Under the pieces are notes generated by a model, which made no database searches, was not told the DNA's origin, and worked only from the letters and a program-made list of their open reading frames with translations. Shown piece by piece: positions 12,073-23,500 of a stretch of DNA of 64,000 nucleotides. This DNA comes from Colocasia esculenta (Eukaryota > Streptophyta > Magnoliopsida > Alismatales > Araceae): contig CM024760.1 of the NCBI GenBank assembly GCA_014218235.1, positions 12,194,049 through 12,258,048 of the forward strand, written 5' to 3'. Both the position numbers and the translations under genes were made by a program. Position 1 is the first letter of the stretch; each line of letters begins with the position of its first letter.

Positions 12073-15000
12073 TGTGACGGCCCTGGATATTTATGCCCAA
12101 TAAGGCTCCATATCCAGATCCGCCTCCCGCGAACGGACCGAAGTCTCGCAAGGGATAGCTCACACCAGTGTCCAGTAAAAATATAAAAGATAACTACACA
12201 GTATAAGACATAAGAAAGTACATGTGCTCATACCTGCATATAATAATTTACAACTGTCCCATTACATTATTACATGTCCAATTAAAAAGTACAACTACCT
12301 GGGACATACCCCGAGGGAGCACAAGCTCACACAACACTACTAACTACAACTCAACTGCTGGTGGTATCAGTCTGACACAACGCCGCTGCAAGTCAAACAC
12401 ACGGCAAGTCCTGAAAAGAACTGTAGGGAAGTGAGCCTCAACAAGTCACAGGCTCAATAGGGGCTACCCAAAACAACACTGTAACCACGGACACCTCAAC
12501 CCCAAAGGGTCTCACTGGCAGCACCAATAGCCAAACCATTTCATGCTCACAACAATTGAATTTAAATTGCAATTAAATATAAACACATTAACTATTAACA
12601 ACTTCAAAAAGTAAGAGGGAACAACAGGACTAGCTCCACACCACTAGTCCGCTCAACAACAATAACGCCCAGGCCTCAGGCCTCACAGGCAAACCACAGT
12701 CTAGGCTATAAGCTTCACATGCGAGTCTCAAGTACGTGGGTAACATGACTGCTAACCAAAAGCTGGTCATTTATACCCCAAACCACAATATATCAGAAGC
12801 TACACACACCAAGTAACATGATCGGCTACAGCAGGCCAATCCATCACACACGAAAACCATATACGGAAGCTTACTCGAGGTAGGTAAGGTAAAGCACATT
12901 GAGTGGAAGGTCACACCACAACACCTCCACGAAACACAGTTCCACGTCAACACCAGAAAAGACTGGTATACGACGTACCACCACAAACCATTACCCACAC
13001 GGGGTACAGGTACCTATTACCACAAGGTACCAGCACGGAAACCGCAAGTAAATCAGTGCTGTAACAGGGCACACCATAGCGAGCTAAACCACATTTGGTG
13101 AGTTAACACTTACCAACCATAACCAAAATTGTGCCACCACTCGGGCACACCACACGCTACAACCGCAGTCACAACTGTGCCAACACCAGGGCACACCTCG
13201 AACGGGTCAAACCTCGACTACGAGTCACAAACTCACGAGCCATAGCCAATGGCAAAGCACGAGTCGGAAAGGAACGACGCCACCACACGGGAACAGACTA
13301 CTGGCTGATCAGGCCAATATCCAACCCGAACAACACAACACAAGAATAACCTCTCAGTCTCGTAGCCACGGACCCTCAGTCCAGCTACGGCTCCACAAAC
13401 TCACAAGTCAAGCAACTAACTGTGGAGACTAACAAACACCACCACTACCTGCAGTCTCACACACTGCATTCCCATGCCTGGCACCTTTAGGGACTCAGGC
13501 CCGAGCTCCCTAAAGTGAGGCACTGGAACAGGACTAGCCGGGGCCCAGTACGTCTACTGGTGTCCATACCCCCAACCACGAGTGCGCTACAAGCGACTGC
13601 ACACCCACAAACACAAGCCGCTGCCCTACTGTCGTCTTTCCCTCAGTCGGGCGTACAACTCAAACACAGGAGTGAGGGTGTCCAGGACAGACGACACAAA
13701 CCTCGACGGTACCATGCAAGTACCGGGACAAACCCCGAGCACAACAAACACACGTGCCTGGCTCACAAAGAACCTGGGGTACCCGACTAGAGAGGCATTC
13801 CGGAACAGGCGCTGGACCACCACACTCGGCAAGCTCAAACCACGATATATACACAAACACTTTCTATTACCAATCACGGTACATATGTTAGGAATAGCTT
13901 GTTCCAGTCACCTTGTGACGTACAAGCTAACCTACACATAAACCATATTAATAATAACACCACAGCCTGTCATCGGTCACCTTATAGCCTCCACTGCCAC
14001 ACTAAACACAGTACACAATAATCACATAATAACCATACTTATACTTTACTAATTATCCATCGAGGATAACTTATAAAAGATCCTAAAGGATCGAGGCTAG
14101 GTTCAAATGTGAACCTCACTGCCACAACACCACGGACTAACCACAATAATTAAGATACAATAAACCCGATGACGTACGATGTGCCATGTACACAAACCAT
14201 ATGCATGGCTTCTAAATCACGTAGACACCACGTGTATAATACACCAGCCAAGTGCACCACACATCATTCACATAAACAACATGTCCAACACATGGACAGC
14301 ACGCTCCAAGAGCGCTACAAGTGCCAACGCACCACACATACCACGTAAACACCAAGCCGATTACGTACTTAACACATTAACCACATAAAACATGCCCACC
14401 TCGTGAGTAACACGCTTCGTGAGCGTAACAAGTGCACTCGCTCTACCTGTCATTGCCATGCACAACAAATACCACTAACCGGATATTTAAAATACAGAAA
14501 GCATGCATAACGGGACCTCTCAGCTGAGGTCACGACAAGGGGCCAGGTCGCCTTCAGAACGCGACCCATCGACTTGTCGCGTTCATAACATGAACGCGAC
14601 GGGTCGAGCTGTCGCGTTCAGGACGCGACACTCTGGGCCGTCGCCTTCACAGACGCAAACCCCAATCTGGGAGCAAATCCACGGATCACCATTTCGGACC
14701 ATTCAAACCACGATTAATTCACGTTTTCCATGCTTTAATGGATACCCTAGCATGGTATCTACTGTTTACAAAGCGGTAAACAAGCTAACATGCAATTCAC
14801 AATACAAATCGAGGTAGAACACCCTACCTTTACGAAGAACACGAAAATCGGAGGTCCCTCGCGTTTCCCCCGCTCCACGCGACGTCCTCGCGGCGAGAAC
14901 ACACCCCACGCACCTCCAGAACCTCGAACCGCTCGGAGGAACCCTGCAGCAGCTCCCCCTGGTCGAGCAGAGCTTCCCCTGCTCTGTTCGGCGAAAACCC

Positions 15001-15373
15001 CTTTAAAAATGCACATCGGTTGGGAACACGACGTAGCCCTACGTCGCAACCTGAACGCGACGTAGGCGGTCGTCGCCTTCTCAAGCCCGACGTCAGCAGG
15101 CCGCCCAACGCGCGACGTGTGGCGCGTATGCAGACGTCAACCCAAACAGCGGCAACAGGAACGCGACCACCAGGGCTGTCGCGTTCAGAACGCGACGCAC
15201 ACCCCTGTCGCGTTCACAGGCAGAAAACCTGTGAGCGCTTTGGGCCCAATCTGACGACCCACCAAGCCTCACAACGCGCGTAACACCTGAAACACGCACT
15301 AATGGGCCACACATTGGCCACCAAACCCACTAAACAGGGATCCGCAAAGATCCGAAAAACGCGCGATGTTACA
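12073..15373 (-). repeat. 5' LTR of the LARD-like element (complete, 3301 bp)
   Basis: The LTR is bounded by TGTAACATCGCGC (minus-strand 5' end, at 15373) and GGCCGTCACA (3' end, at 12073). It is followed by the primer site. It carries the same CpG-rich palindromic block as its partner (14510-15220). About 1.1 kb longer than the other two gypsy LTRs in the window, it matches them only in blocks, so it is a related but distinct LTR family. Confidence 0.88.
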
Positions 15374-16130
15374 CCAGGGGTGAGCACGCAACAACAGTGG
15401 ATGACAATGAATATTTTTTTGTCCAAGCAAAGGAAGAGAACGCTACAACAAGATCCCTTTGACATTACATATGCCACGACAGTGGATGACTCAGATGTGA
15501 CTCCTTCGCCATCTAAGTCATCTCAGAGATAGAGTACTGGAGATGACTCATCAAATCCTTCTTCTCCATTTGATATAGTTAGGTGGTGGTGGTGGTGGTG
15601 GTGGTGGTATCTGATTTTGAAAGATTGAATACATAGGACACGACGTCTGAGGCCGTCAATGAGGGTCACAGTTTCTTTTCAGGGGATGCACAGCTGGTTC
15701 CATATACACAACATCATGGGTATGGTTATTATTATATCTCTAGATACCATTATGGAGATGATGGTTCGTACATGCAGATTCAGACCATTCCACCACTAGG
15801 ACCTACAATAGTGCGCTAAGGAACACAACAATATATAGAATATCAACATATATACCAAGATGTGCATCAGAATTACATATCTTACACTGATTATTTACGC
15901 TTTCTAAAGAACACATATAATGTGAGATTGTTTGAGAATGGAAATTATACCTCCCTACTATGAGAGTTTTGTAGATATACACACTCAAATGATGATGAAA
16001 CTAGGTAAGAAAATTCATTACTTTCTAATGTTCGTATTTGTATGTTAAAGAAGATGGTGTTAATTTCTAATTTTTCATGTAGAAGACCATGAAAAAAGTT
16101 AGAGAAGGCAAAAAAATTGGAGAAGGTAAA
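15374..16130 (+). pseudogene. C-terminal continuation of the hAT transposase remnant
   Basis: The hAT reading resumes directly after the LTR element with 'TTVDDNEYFFVQAKEENATT', followed by a low-complexity region and a (GGT)n microsatellite at 15584-15608. The rest (15640-16000) can be read in a Tyr/Gln/Asp-rich frame broken by stops. This fits the poorly conserved acidic or aromatic tail of BED-hAT transposases, though that part of the assignment is weak. Confidence 0.55.
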
Positions 16131-17508
16131 ACCATTTAAAGAAAGAGGTCACATTGACATTTTTGTGAGTACCCACATACCTAGCAAGCTAAAGTCCAGA
16201 ATCGATCAACTAATTTTTTTGATCGGTCGACCAATTTCTATCGATGGCATCCAAATCCCATGATCTGTCAGAGACGAGAATCGGTCGACCGATATGAATT
16301 TTCAGTCGACCGGTCCCACAATACGGATTGCACCGTGCCAAAACAAACTTGGCACGAACGAGTCAGACAACACAAAAAAAACCTTGATCCAAACAGGTCC
16401 GAAGTGCATGCAACCTTGCACATCGCGGAGAGCTTTGTTCTCTTAGATCCAATCTCCCCGCCTGCAATACACAAGAACTACGTGCTGATTCTTTAAGAAT
16501 CTTCTTTATTTTGGGCTTTTGACGCAATAAACGTTTAATGAAATCCAATAAATCCAACTCTTTCTGATTTTAAAAATATCAGGTTTGCAAAGAAATTCAG
16601 GACAGCTGACTTCAACCTCGATTCTAATTGTATTACAGGGTCATTTGGTTTGACATAAAACGCCATAAAATATCATGAAATCAGATCATGAATGTCACTA
16701 CGAAATGACAGTTCATAATTTTCTACTTTTGAGTCAAGCAGAGCATACCTTTAAACGTAGTAATAGTTAGTATATTGCATATTCACCAACCCTGTGAATG
16801 CAAGTTAGAAAAGAAATAACTTTTAACATTTTTTCAAAAAAAAAAAGGTTTTAAGTGCTTTTCTATAGCCAAAAGAGTTATTTTGGCCTAATTTGAAGGT
16901 ACACAGACGCACTTTTCCTCCCCACCCCTCTCCCAATATCCTCTTTATTTTATGCACACAACAAGCGGTTAAGATAGTTCAGTCTGGACCAAAGACGAAC
17001 TCTTGTAGGGAGGATCAAATAAAACCGTTTACTCGGTTCTCTGATGACAAAGTTTCGGAATCCAATACACATTATGACAAATAAGACGGATCCATTTTTG
17101 GATTCCACATTGAGGCAGTGATTTCAAAAACCCGACGACACAAACACCTCTCCAACTTACATACAATGACAAGTGTCCGGTTTGACTGGCATTCGTCCAA
17201 AAATTTCCGGCCCCGATGCAAAACTAGAACCCAAAATATAAAAAGTTGCAAATTCTTTTGGAGCTCAAACCCCCTTTTGCTACTGGGCTGTAAGTAGCAG
17301 GTTTTGATAAGAGATATTGGCATCACTACCTGCCATGACCAGTGTCGATTGTGCGTGCATCTGTATATTAGATCAAGAAAAAGGAGTTCATTTATATAGG
17401 AACAAACTATTGGTATTCTCAAAAGGAAAAATTAGGGGTGTGAAGCAGGCAAAAGAAAGCACAATCGACTCACTAGGCTTTGGTGATCGCCACCGAACTA
17501 AGCAGGAA
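16131..17508. other. hAT end region, then 3' flank of the YqgF-like gene; no other gene
   Basis: From 16190 to 16320 there are several GATCGGTCGACC-type motifs like those at 3590-3870. At 16330-16365 there is a short GTGCCAA...TTGGCACG inverted repeat that may mark the hAT end. Beyond this I see only AT-rich sequence and the presumed 3' UTR and terminator region of the minus-strand gene. The small ORFs here have no support. Confidence 0.45.
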
Positions 17509-20500
17509 TCACTTGGCGTTAGCTTTTTCGGCCTTTGATTTCCTCTGCATGGCATCTAAGTAACCCTGCAAAATATAAAGACAAAACAAGGCCACTAGCA
17601 AAGATAAGCATGTGGTTTACGATGGCGCAGCCTGGATGCCTCGGCACACAACTTTTCTCCTCCCTCACTCGGAAAAGAGTAATATTGTTCACCAAGTGTT
17701 AAGGCAGTAAGCTCATCCTTATGTGAGAATAAGCGATGACAAGATATAGAACAAGAATGGTCCCCATTAAAAATAATAAATAAAGCACACATCAATGAGA
17801 ATCTATTTATCCTATATCTCAGCATCCCATATAAACCAATGGCACGAGATGTGCCTGCCACCGAAAATACTTGCTGCACTCCTTGTTCTATTGTGGTGTC
17901 AGGCAAGTTATACCCGTTATGTTCATGAAGGAAACGGGTGTTCGTCCTCAGTTAAAGCCTCAGTTGTAGCATAAACATTTGAGATTGTTGCAAGTTCTTC
18001 AGACATTAATTGCTTTTAAACATAAAGAAATATTGTCGTCGAACCAATTTCCTTTCCAGAATAACATTCAAATTTTGATGTGTTTTAAGAGATTACTCAT
18101 TTGAATATTAAAAAAGACCTGCGCACAGACCAGTGATGCTATCACCTGTAAGATGCCCACTGCTGCAAATTTGTCCAACATCGTTTTAGCTTCCACGGGA
18201 TGCAAATCCACGGGATGTAATAATGATTCCACGCACTAGAAATTAGGAGAAAAAAAGGAATCAGAAGGTCAACTTGTTTAATCGTCATCATTATTCTCAT
18301 GAACTAAATCACCTTTGATGTATAATGTTCATCCCAATATGTATAGTTTAAACCAACCAGCTTCCCTGTCCCACGGAGATCTTTCATAAAATATTCCACT
18401 TGCAGTCGTGATGCCTGCTTAGAAGTCGGTAACTAACAAAATCTGGGAAACATATATAAAGTGGCTATATGTAGCTGACATACATCTAAATGGCCTGCTT
18501 TGCTAAAGGCGTACCCAACAACAAAACCCGCCAATGAAAGTTCTGCTACCTGTGACCAAACACCCGAGTCAAAATGGAGTTATTTTGGGCACAGCATATC
18601 AACAGACAGCCACCACTTGCAAACAAGAATAGCATGTGAACAGGCAACAATCAGTTGCAAGTCATTATGGTGTGTATTTACATGGCAGAAGACTCAAAAC
18701 CAACGACTCATACAGACTTTTTTCAGCATAGCATACTTATATGGTTGTAATCATTTGCTACCGAAGTATCACATTAATAGATGACGATCACTTTCAAGTC
18801 ATTATGATGTGCAAGGATACGGTACATTAGGGGAGTCAAACGTTGTGCCTTGTTTCATAGTTAGCCACTCTCCTAGACAGATATCCATCGCATGCAGTTT
18901 CTATGTAGTCAAAGGCACGAGGCAACCGACGGGTGGCCTCAGCTTCAAAGGCCTAGACGATGGCCTAGGCAACCGAGGCGATATATTATTAAAATAATAC
19001 ATATATTTCACAAATTTAAGCTATATATTTAAATGCCACATAAATACAATCTGAAAGCAAATATACTTCACAAATTTGAGTTCTTACGGGCCAACTTATT
19101 CTATAACCAAATAAATCCATTCATTTACAAACTACATTGTAGGTAAACAATTACAATGCTTTCACACATATATGTAAATATGAAAGGAAAATAAAAATAA
19201 AGTCAGACATGTGAACAAGTGCAATACAAAAACAAATTCACATATACATGTAAATGAATTGCATTAAAGTAAGAAATGCAATACTAATCACTAAACTGAA
19301 AGTAAACAATTAAAATCAATCACTGTGTCACTGTTTAAGAGTGTGTGCGCGCTTATTCTATAACCAATTAAATCCATTCATTTACAAACTACATTGTAGG
19401 TAAACAATTACAATGCTTTCACACATATATGTAAATATGAAAGGAAAATAAAAACAAAGTCACACATGTGAACAAGTGCAATACTAAAACAAATTCACAC
19501 ATACATGTAAATGAATTGCATTAAAGTAAGTAATGCAATACTAATCACTAAACTAAAAGTAAACAATTAAAATCAATCATTGTGTAACTGTTTAAGAGTG
19601 TAAAGTCACACACATGAACAAGTGCAATACTAAAACAAATTCACACATAAATGTAAATGAATTGCATTGAAGTAAGAAATACAATACTAATCACTAAACT
19701 GAAAGTAAACAATTAAAATCAATCACTGTGTCACTGTTTAAGAGTGTGTGTGTGTGGAAAGAGAGAGAGAGAGGCCATGCCCGCTATCACTGTGGCACTG
19801 CTACAGTGACAGTGTCACTAACAGTGGCATAGCCACAGGCCCACGGAGAAGGGTGACTGTGTTCTTAAGTGAGGGGGGGATGTGCGTGTCATCGTGTTAG
19901 AGAGAGAGAGAAAAGAAAGGAGGGAGAGAGGGGGCCCCGCCCTCTATCACTGTGTCACTGTTACACAGTGATATAGTGTCACTGTGTAACACAGTGACAC
20001 AGAGGGTGTGACCGTGTGTGCGAGAGAGAGAGAGAGAGAGGGGTGCGTGCTATCATGCAAGAGAGGGGATGTGTGTGCTATCGTGCGAGAGAGAGAGAGA
20101 ATGTGTGTGCACAAGAGAGAGAGAGAAGAAAGGAGCAATCTCGCCGTGAAGATCTGCCATGCCGTGAGCCGTCACCGGAGAGGTCCGCCGCAACTGATCG
20201 CCCTCGCCGGAAAGTCCGCCGCGCTGCTCACCTTCGTCAAGGAGAAGGGGGAGAGCTCAGAGACGGGTTGCGGGACTGTGCGGTCGATTGCAATGGCCTT
20301 TAGGGTTCGGGAGGGGGGCTTTATGTGTGGGACAGTGAGAGCGAACGGGGCCGGTCCGGTCCAGTTTGGCATGGCCTAGGCGCTTGAAGCGCCCGAATCG
20401 CCAAAAGCGCAAGAGGCAACTGTGAAGGCAATGGAGGCGTTCACCTCCGCTAACCTCGCAGACGCAAGGCGCCAAAGGGGCGCCTCGCCTCATCGCCGAG

Positions 20501-23500
20501 GCAATCGCGGATCGCCTTGGCCGCCTTCGATAACATAGCGCAGTTTTGCTTCTTTGGTAGTATATCTCAAACATAAGACTACAATGACAAGATGGTGGTT
20601 CTAAAAGCCAAAATATCTCCAGCTACACCAATTATGTCTATAGAATATAACTCATATGCAAGATCATTTTTCGGGATTAAACCAGAAGTTGCAACAAATA
20701 GCCCAAAAATAACATGAGAATATGCCCATCAAAGAAGAATATGGCATGGCAGAATTTTTTTTTCCTTTGAAAAGAAAGGGGACCTAAAACTAATTTTATT
20801 AGAAAACTGTGGTAGTGAAATCAGGAGTTCATGATGACAATGTCTGCTTACACAAGGACAAAATGCTTAGACAGTCAAAATGAGAGTCTACCAGGAAATC
20901 CTAAAATCCTACTTGATAAACATCCAACGAAACGAAAAAACATAGAATAATCAATTGGCATATACAAGTTCCTCGCACAATGGAACACTGTTTAATTTGT
21001 TCTGTAATGAACATGCCAGAGTCTCTAGAAGTTCATATCTGAAAAAGAGAAATGAATTTCCAGTTGCTGGCAGTCAACTATAGGGCTTATCCTAGCCATG
21101 CCTGGGCTACACCCCTGGTTGTTCTCTAGTTTTTTCCCAGTTCCCTTGACAACTCCACAAGTATTAAAGAACAAACTTTATCTAGCAGATTTGCCATAGG
21201 GGCACCGGAATCAGAATGCACAGATGAGATCAAGTGATGCCACATACAAAAATAACAATTACATACTATTTTGCGAAGACTCCCGACACGAAAATTCAAC
21301 AAGAACAGGTACATACCAATCTCTGAAGATCGCCAGCAATAAGTTGAATATTTGTCTTCTTCCGAACCAAGACACTGCCATGAATACCAAATTAAGACGA
21401 TATTCCAAGCAAAAATGAAAAAAAATAGAAGCCAGATAACATGAACAGGAACAGAACTTCAACAACATACAAATAACTATAACAATGTTTATGTCACTAG
21501 CAGTTTTTAAATTCCTCATAGTAAAGAAAGCAATTTTGACATTGCTATCAATAGCAGACAGTGACAGGTTTTTGCTATTTGAAGGACCTAATCTTTATGA
21601 AAAAAAATTAACATGGATATGAACCTCTACATTAAACCAGCTAAAACGTTCCAGTTAGTCTTCCAGAGTCTCAAGATACCCATTTCCCATTCCCCACACC
21701 CCGCCAAAAAAACCATAAAAACTTATAGGGTGTTTGGGAGCAACTTTTTTAAAAGGTTATTCTATCTAAAAAATTATAACGTGTTCTCTTTCTATCTAAA
21801 TTTTAAAATTAAAAAAAGTGTTCTACCATGTTTGGCAGGGGCCAAGGAGGGGGGGAGGAGGAGGACGCTGGGGGCCGGAGGGGGGAGGCGCCGGGGGCAG
21901 GGGAGGGAGGGGGGCGGTGGCAGCAGAGAAGGGAGGGGGGCGCTGGCAGCAGAGAAGGGAGGGGGGCGCTGGCAGCAGAGAAGGGAGGGGGGCGCTGGCA
22001 GCAGAGAAGGGAGGGGAGGAGGAGGGCGCGGGGAGGGAGGGGCGGTGGCAGCAGAGAAGGGAGGGGGGAGCCGGCGCGGGAGGAGGGGGCGCTGGGGCGA
22101 AGGGGGTGGGGCTGTGGGCAGGCCGGGGAGGGGGGGGGCTGGGGCCAGGGCGCAGGGAGGAGGCGGAGGGGAAAGGGGGGAGGGCGCAGGGAGGAGGGCG
22201 GGGGGGGGCTGGGGGCGGGGAGGAGGGCGGAGGGGAGGACGGCGGGGGGCGGCGGGGGGGCTGGGGGCCGGGGCAGGGGGGGCGCCGGTCGGGGGGGGGG
22301 GGGGGGTGGAGGAGGAGGGAGGCGCAGGGGGGCGCCGCCCGAAGGGGGGGGTGGAGGAGGAGGGGGCACGGTTAGAGACTTTTGAAAAAAAACTGGTCAA
22401 GAGTTGTTTTGTTTTTTAGAGAGTTTTATATAAGTGAAATTTTTTATCTAAAAAAAAATTGTCTTACCAAACATGTGCTAATGAACGTCTTCTCTCTTTT
22501 TTAAATTTTAGAGAAAAAAGAGGTAAAAAATTGCAACCAAACACCCTATTACTCTTTCTTCCCTTCCCCCCTCGTCCCATCCAAATCAATTACAGTATTG
22601 ACATTCTATATGCTTATAAAATTTGTAACAAAGTATACATTGACTACAGGTGCATAAATACTGATGAACAAAGCTAAGACAATAATCAACTGCTAGAGCA
22701 ACAATTAACTCTTTATTCCCGTTTTTCCACTAAAAAGTACAAACATGTTTCTACCTTGTGCTCTAGCATTTCCTTCATAAAAACTATCTTCTGTCAGAAC
22801 TGTTTGGACTTGGACAATAAAATTCTGACTAACCACAGTCTTCTTGTTTTCTCCAACTCCCTACACCATAATAAAGATTTATATTTTCTGCAATGAAACT
22901 TGACCACTGGTTTTCCAATATTGCAATGAAAACTGGTTTTCCAATAATGCAATGAAAAAATCAATGTAACTCACAGGGATGCAGACATAAATAAGCACAG
23001 GTTACTGCAATGGGATAAATCATAAGTATAAAAATAAGTGGGTGATTCAAGTGAACAAGGTGTCGCCTGTTTTGCTGTTATGCACCATTATCCCCCAACT
23101 TTCACACATCAAAACAAGTAACTTCTTTGGATTTTAAAAGAGGGAGCACTGTGTTTGCTGGTTATGTAAAAACCCACACATGAGGTTTACCCGGCTGTCA
23201 TGGACTGGAAACCCAGATCAGCTAAAGGAGTGTTCTTTAGGGCAACAGGATTCTCAAGGTGGTTTTTTTTTTTTGTGGGGGGGGGGGGGGGGGGGGGTGG
23301 ATAGCCCAGTGGCCAAAGGCCACTGGCCCACCCCACAATCGAAACCGGGGTCCCTCCCAACCCTCCCAAACACATGTCCTCTCTGCCACAGGCAGGGGAC
23401 TAGGATTCTCAAGGTAGTAATTTGCAGTGCATCAAGCATAAAGAAAATATTGAAAACACTGTTTATGGTGATTCACAGTTTTTTTTTTTTGGAAAATGAT

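Larger units (their letters stand above)
6473..15373 (-). mobile_element. Non-autonomous long-LTR element (LARD-like), Tekay/gypsy-related
   Basis: Two direct repeats of 3.2-3.3 kb (6473-9631 and 12073-15373) flank a 2.4-kb interior. Read on the minus strand, the 5' LTR starts TGTAACATCGCGC and ends GGCCGTCACA, two bases before a TGGTATCAGAGC primer-binding site complementary to initiator tRNA-Met. The interior has no gag, protease, reverse transcriptase or integrase that I can find. That is the layout of a large retrotransposon derivative (LARD). The sequence just before the 3' LTR closely matches that of the Tekay fragment at 52566-52600, so a Tekay element is the likely protein donor. A 200-base stretch compared by eye between the two LTRs shows about 9 differences, so the insertion is not very recent. 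It lies inside the hAT transposase. Confidence 0.85.
893..16370 (+). mobile_element. Degenerate BED-type hAT transposon, interrupted by two LTR-element insertions
   Basis: The transposase remnant runs rightward from 3942 to about 6472 and resumes at 15374. Outer limits are estimates. The left edge is placed at TAGGGTTCG (893), followed by CGTGCC and TGGCAC boxes. The right edge lies near a GGCACGAACGA box at about 16354, roughly the inverse of the left end. I could not confirm an 8-bp target duplication. A solo LTR (968-3090) sits in the 5' terminal region and an 8.9-kb non-autonomous LTR element (6473-15373) sits inside the transposase C-terminal region. GGTCGACC-type repeats occur near both ends (3590-3870 and 16190-16320). 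Confidence 0.5.
18901..20538. mobile_element. Non-autonomous hAT-like element in intron 2 of the YqgF-like gene
   Basis: Imperfect terminal inverted repeats CTATGTAGTCAAAGGC and GCCTTCGATAACATAG (13 of 16 matching) are flanked by an 8-bp duplication, TGCAGTTT on the left (18893-18900) and CGCAGTTT on the right (20539-20546). Subterminal regions are rich in GCCTAGGC and GGCGATCGCC-type boxes. The 8-bp duplication places it in the hAT group. The interior holds a 255-bp tandem repeat, GA/GT microsatellites, a long hairpin and a GC-rich block (20140-20375) of unknown origin. No transposase is encoded. Confidence 0.8.

Noticed and set aside
20008..20379. 123-codon frame starting in a GA microsatellite
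   Set aside because: The N-terminus is Arg/Glu repeats from GAGA sequence and the rest lies inside a non-autonomous hAT-like element; no recognisable domain.
21613..22419. Long overlapping ORFs on both strands (up to 268 codons, Gly/Arg-rich or Pro-rich)
   Set aside because: They come from the G-rich core of a MITE; stop codons are rare in such composition and there is no domain.
23300..23345. Plus-strand pol III boxes (TAGCCCAGTGG and AATCGAAACC), which would make the SINE plus-oriented
   Set aside because: The A-rich tail and the better A box are on the minus strand, so minus orientation is preferred; the plus-strand match may be chance or an ancestral inverted tRNA part.
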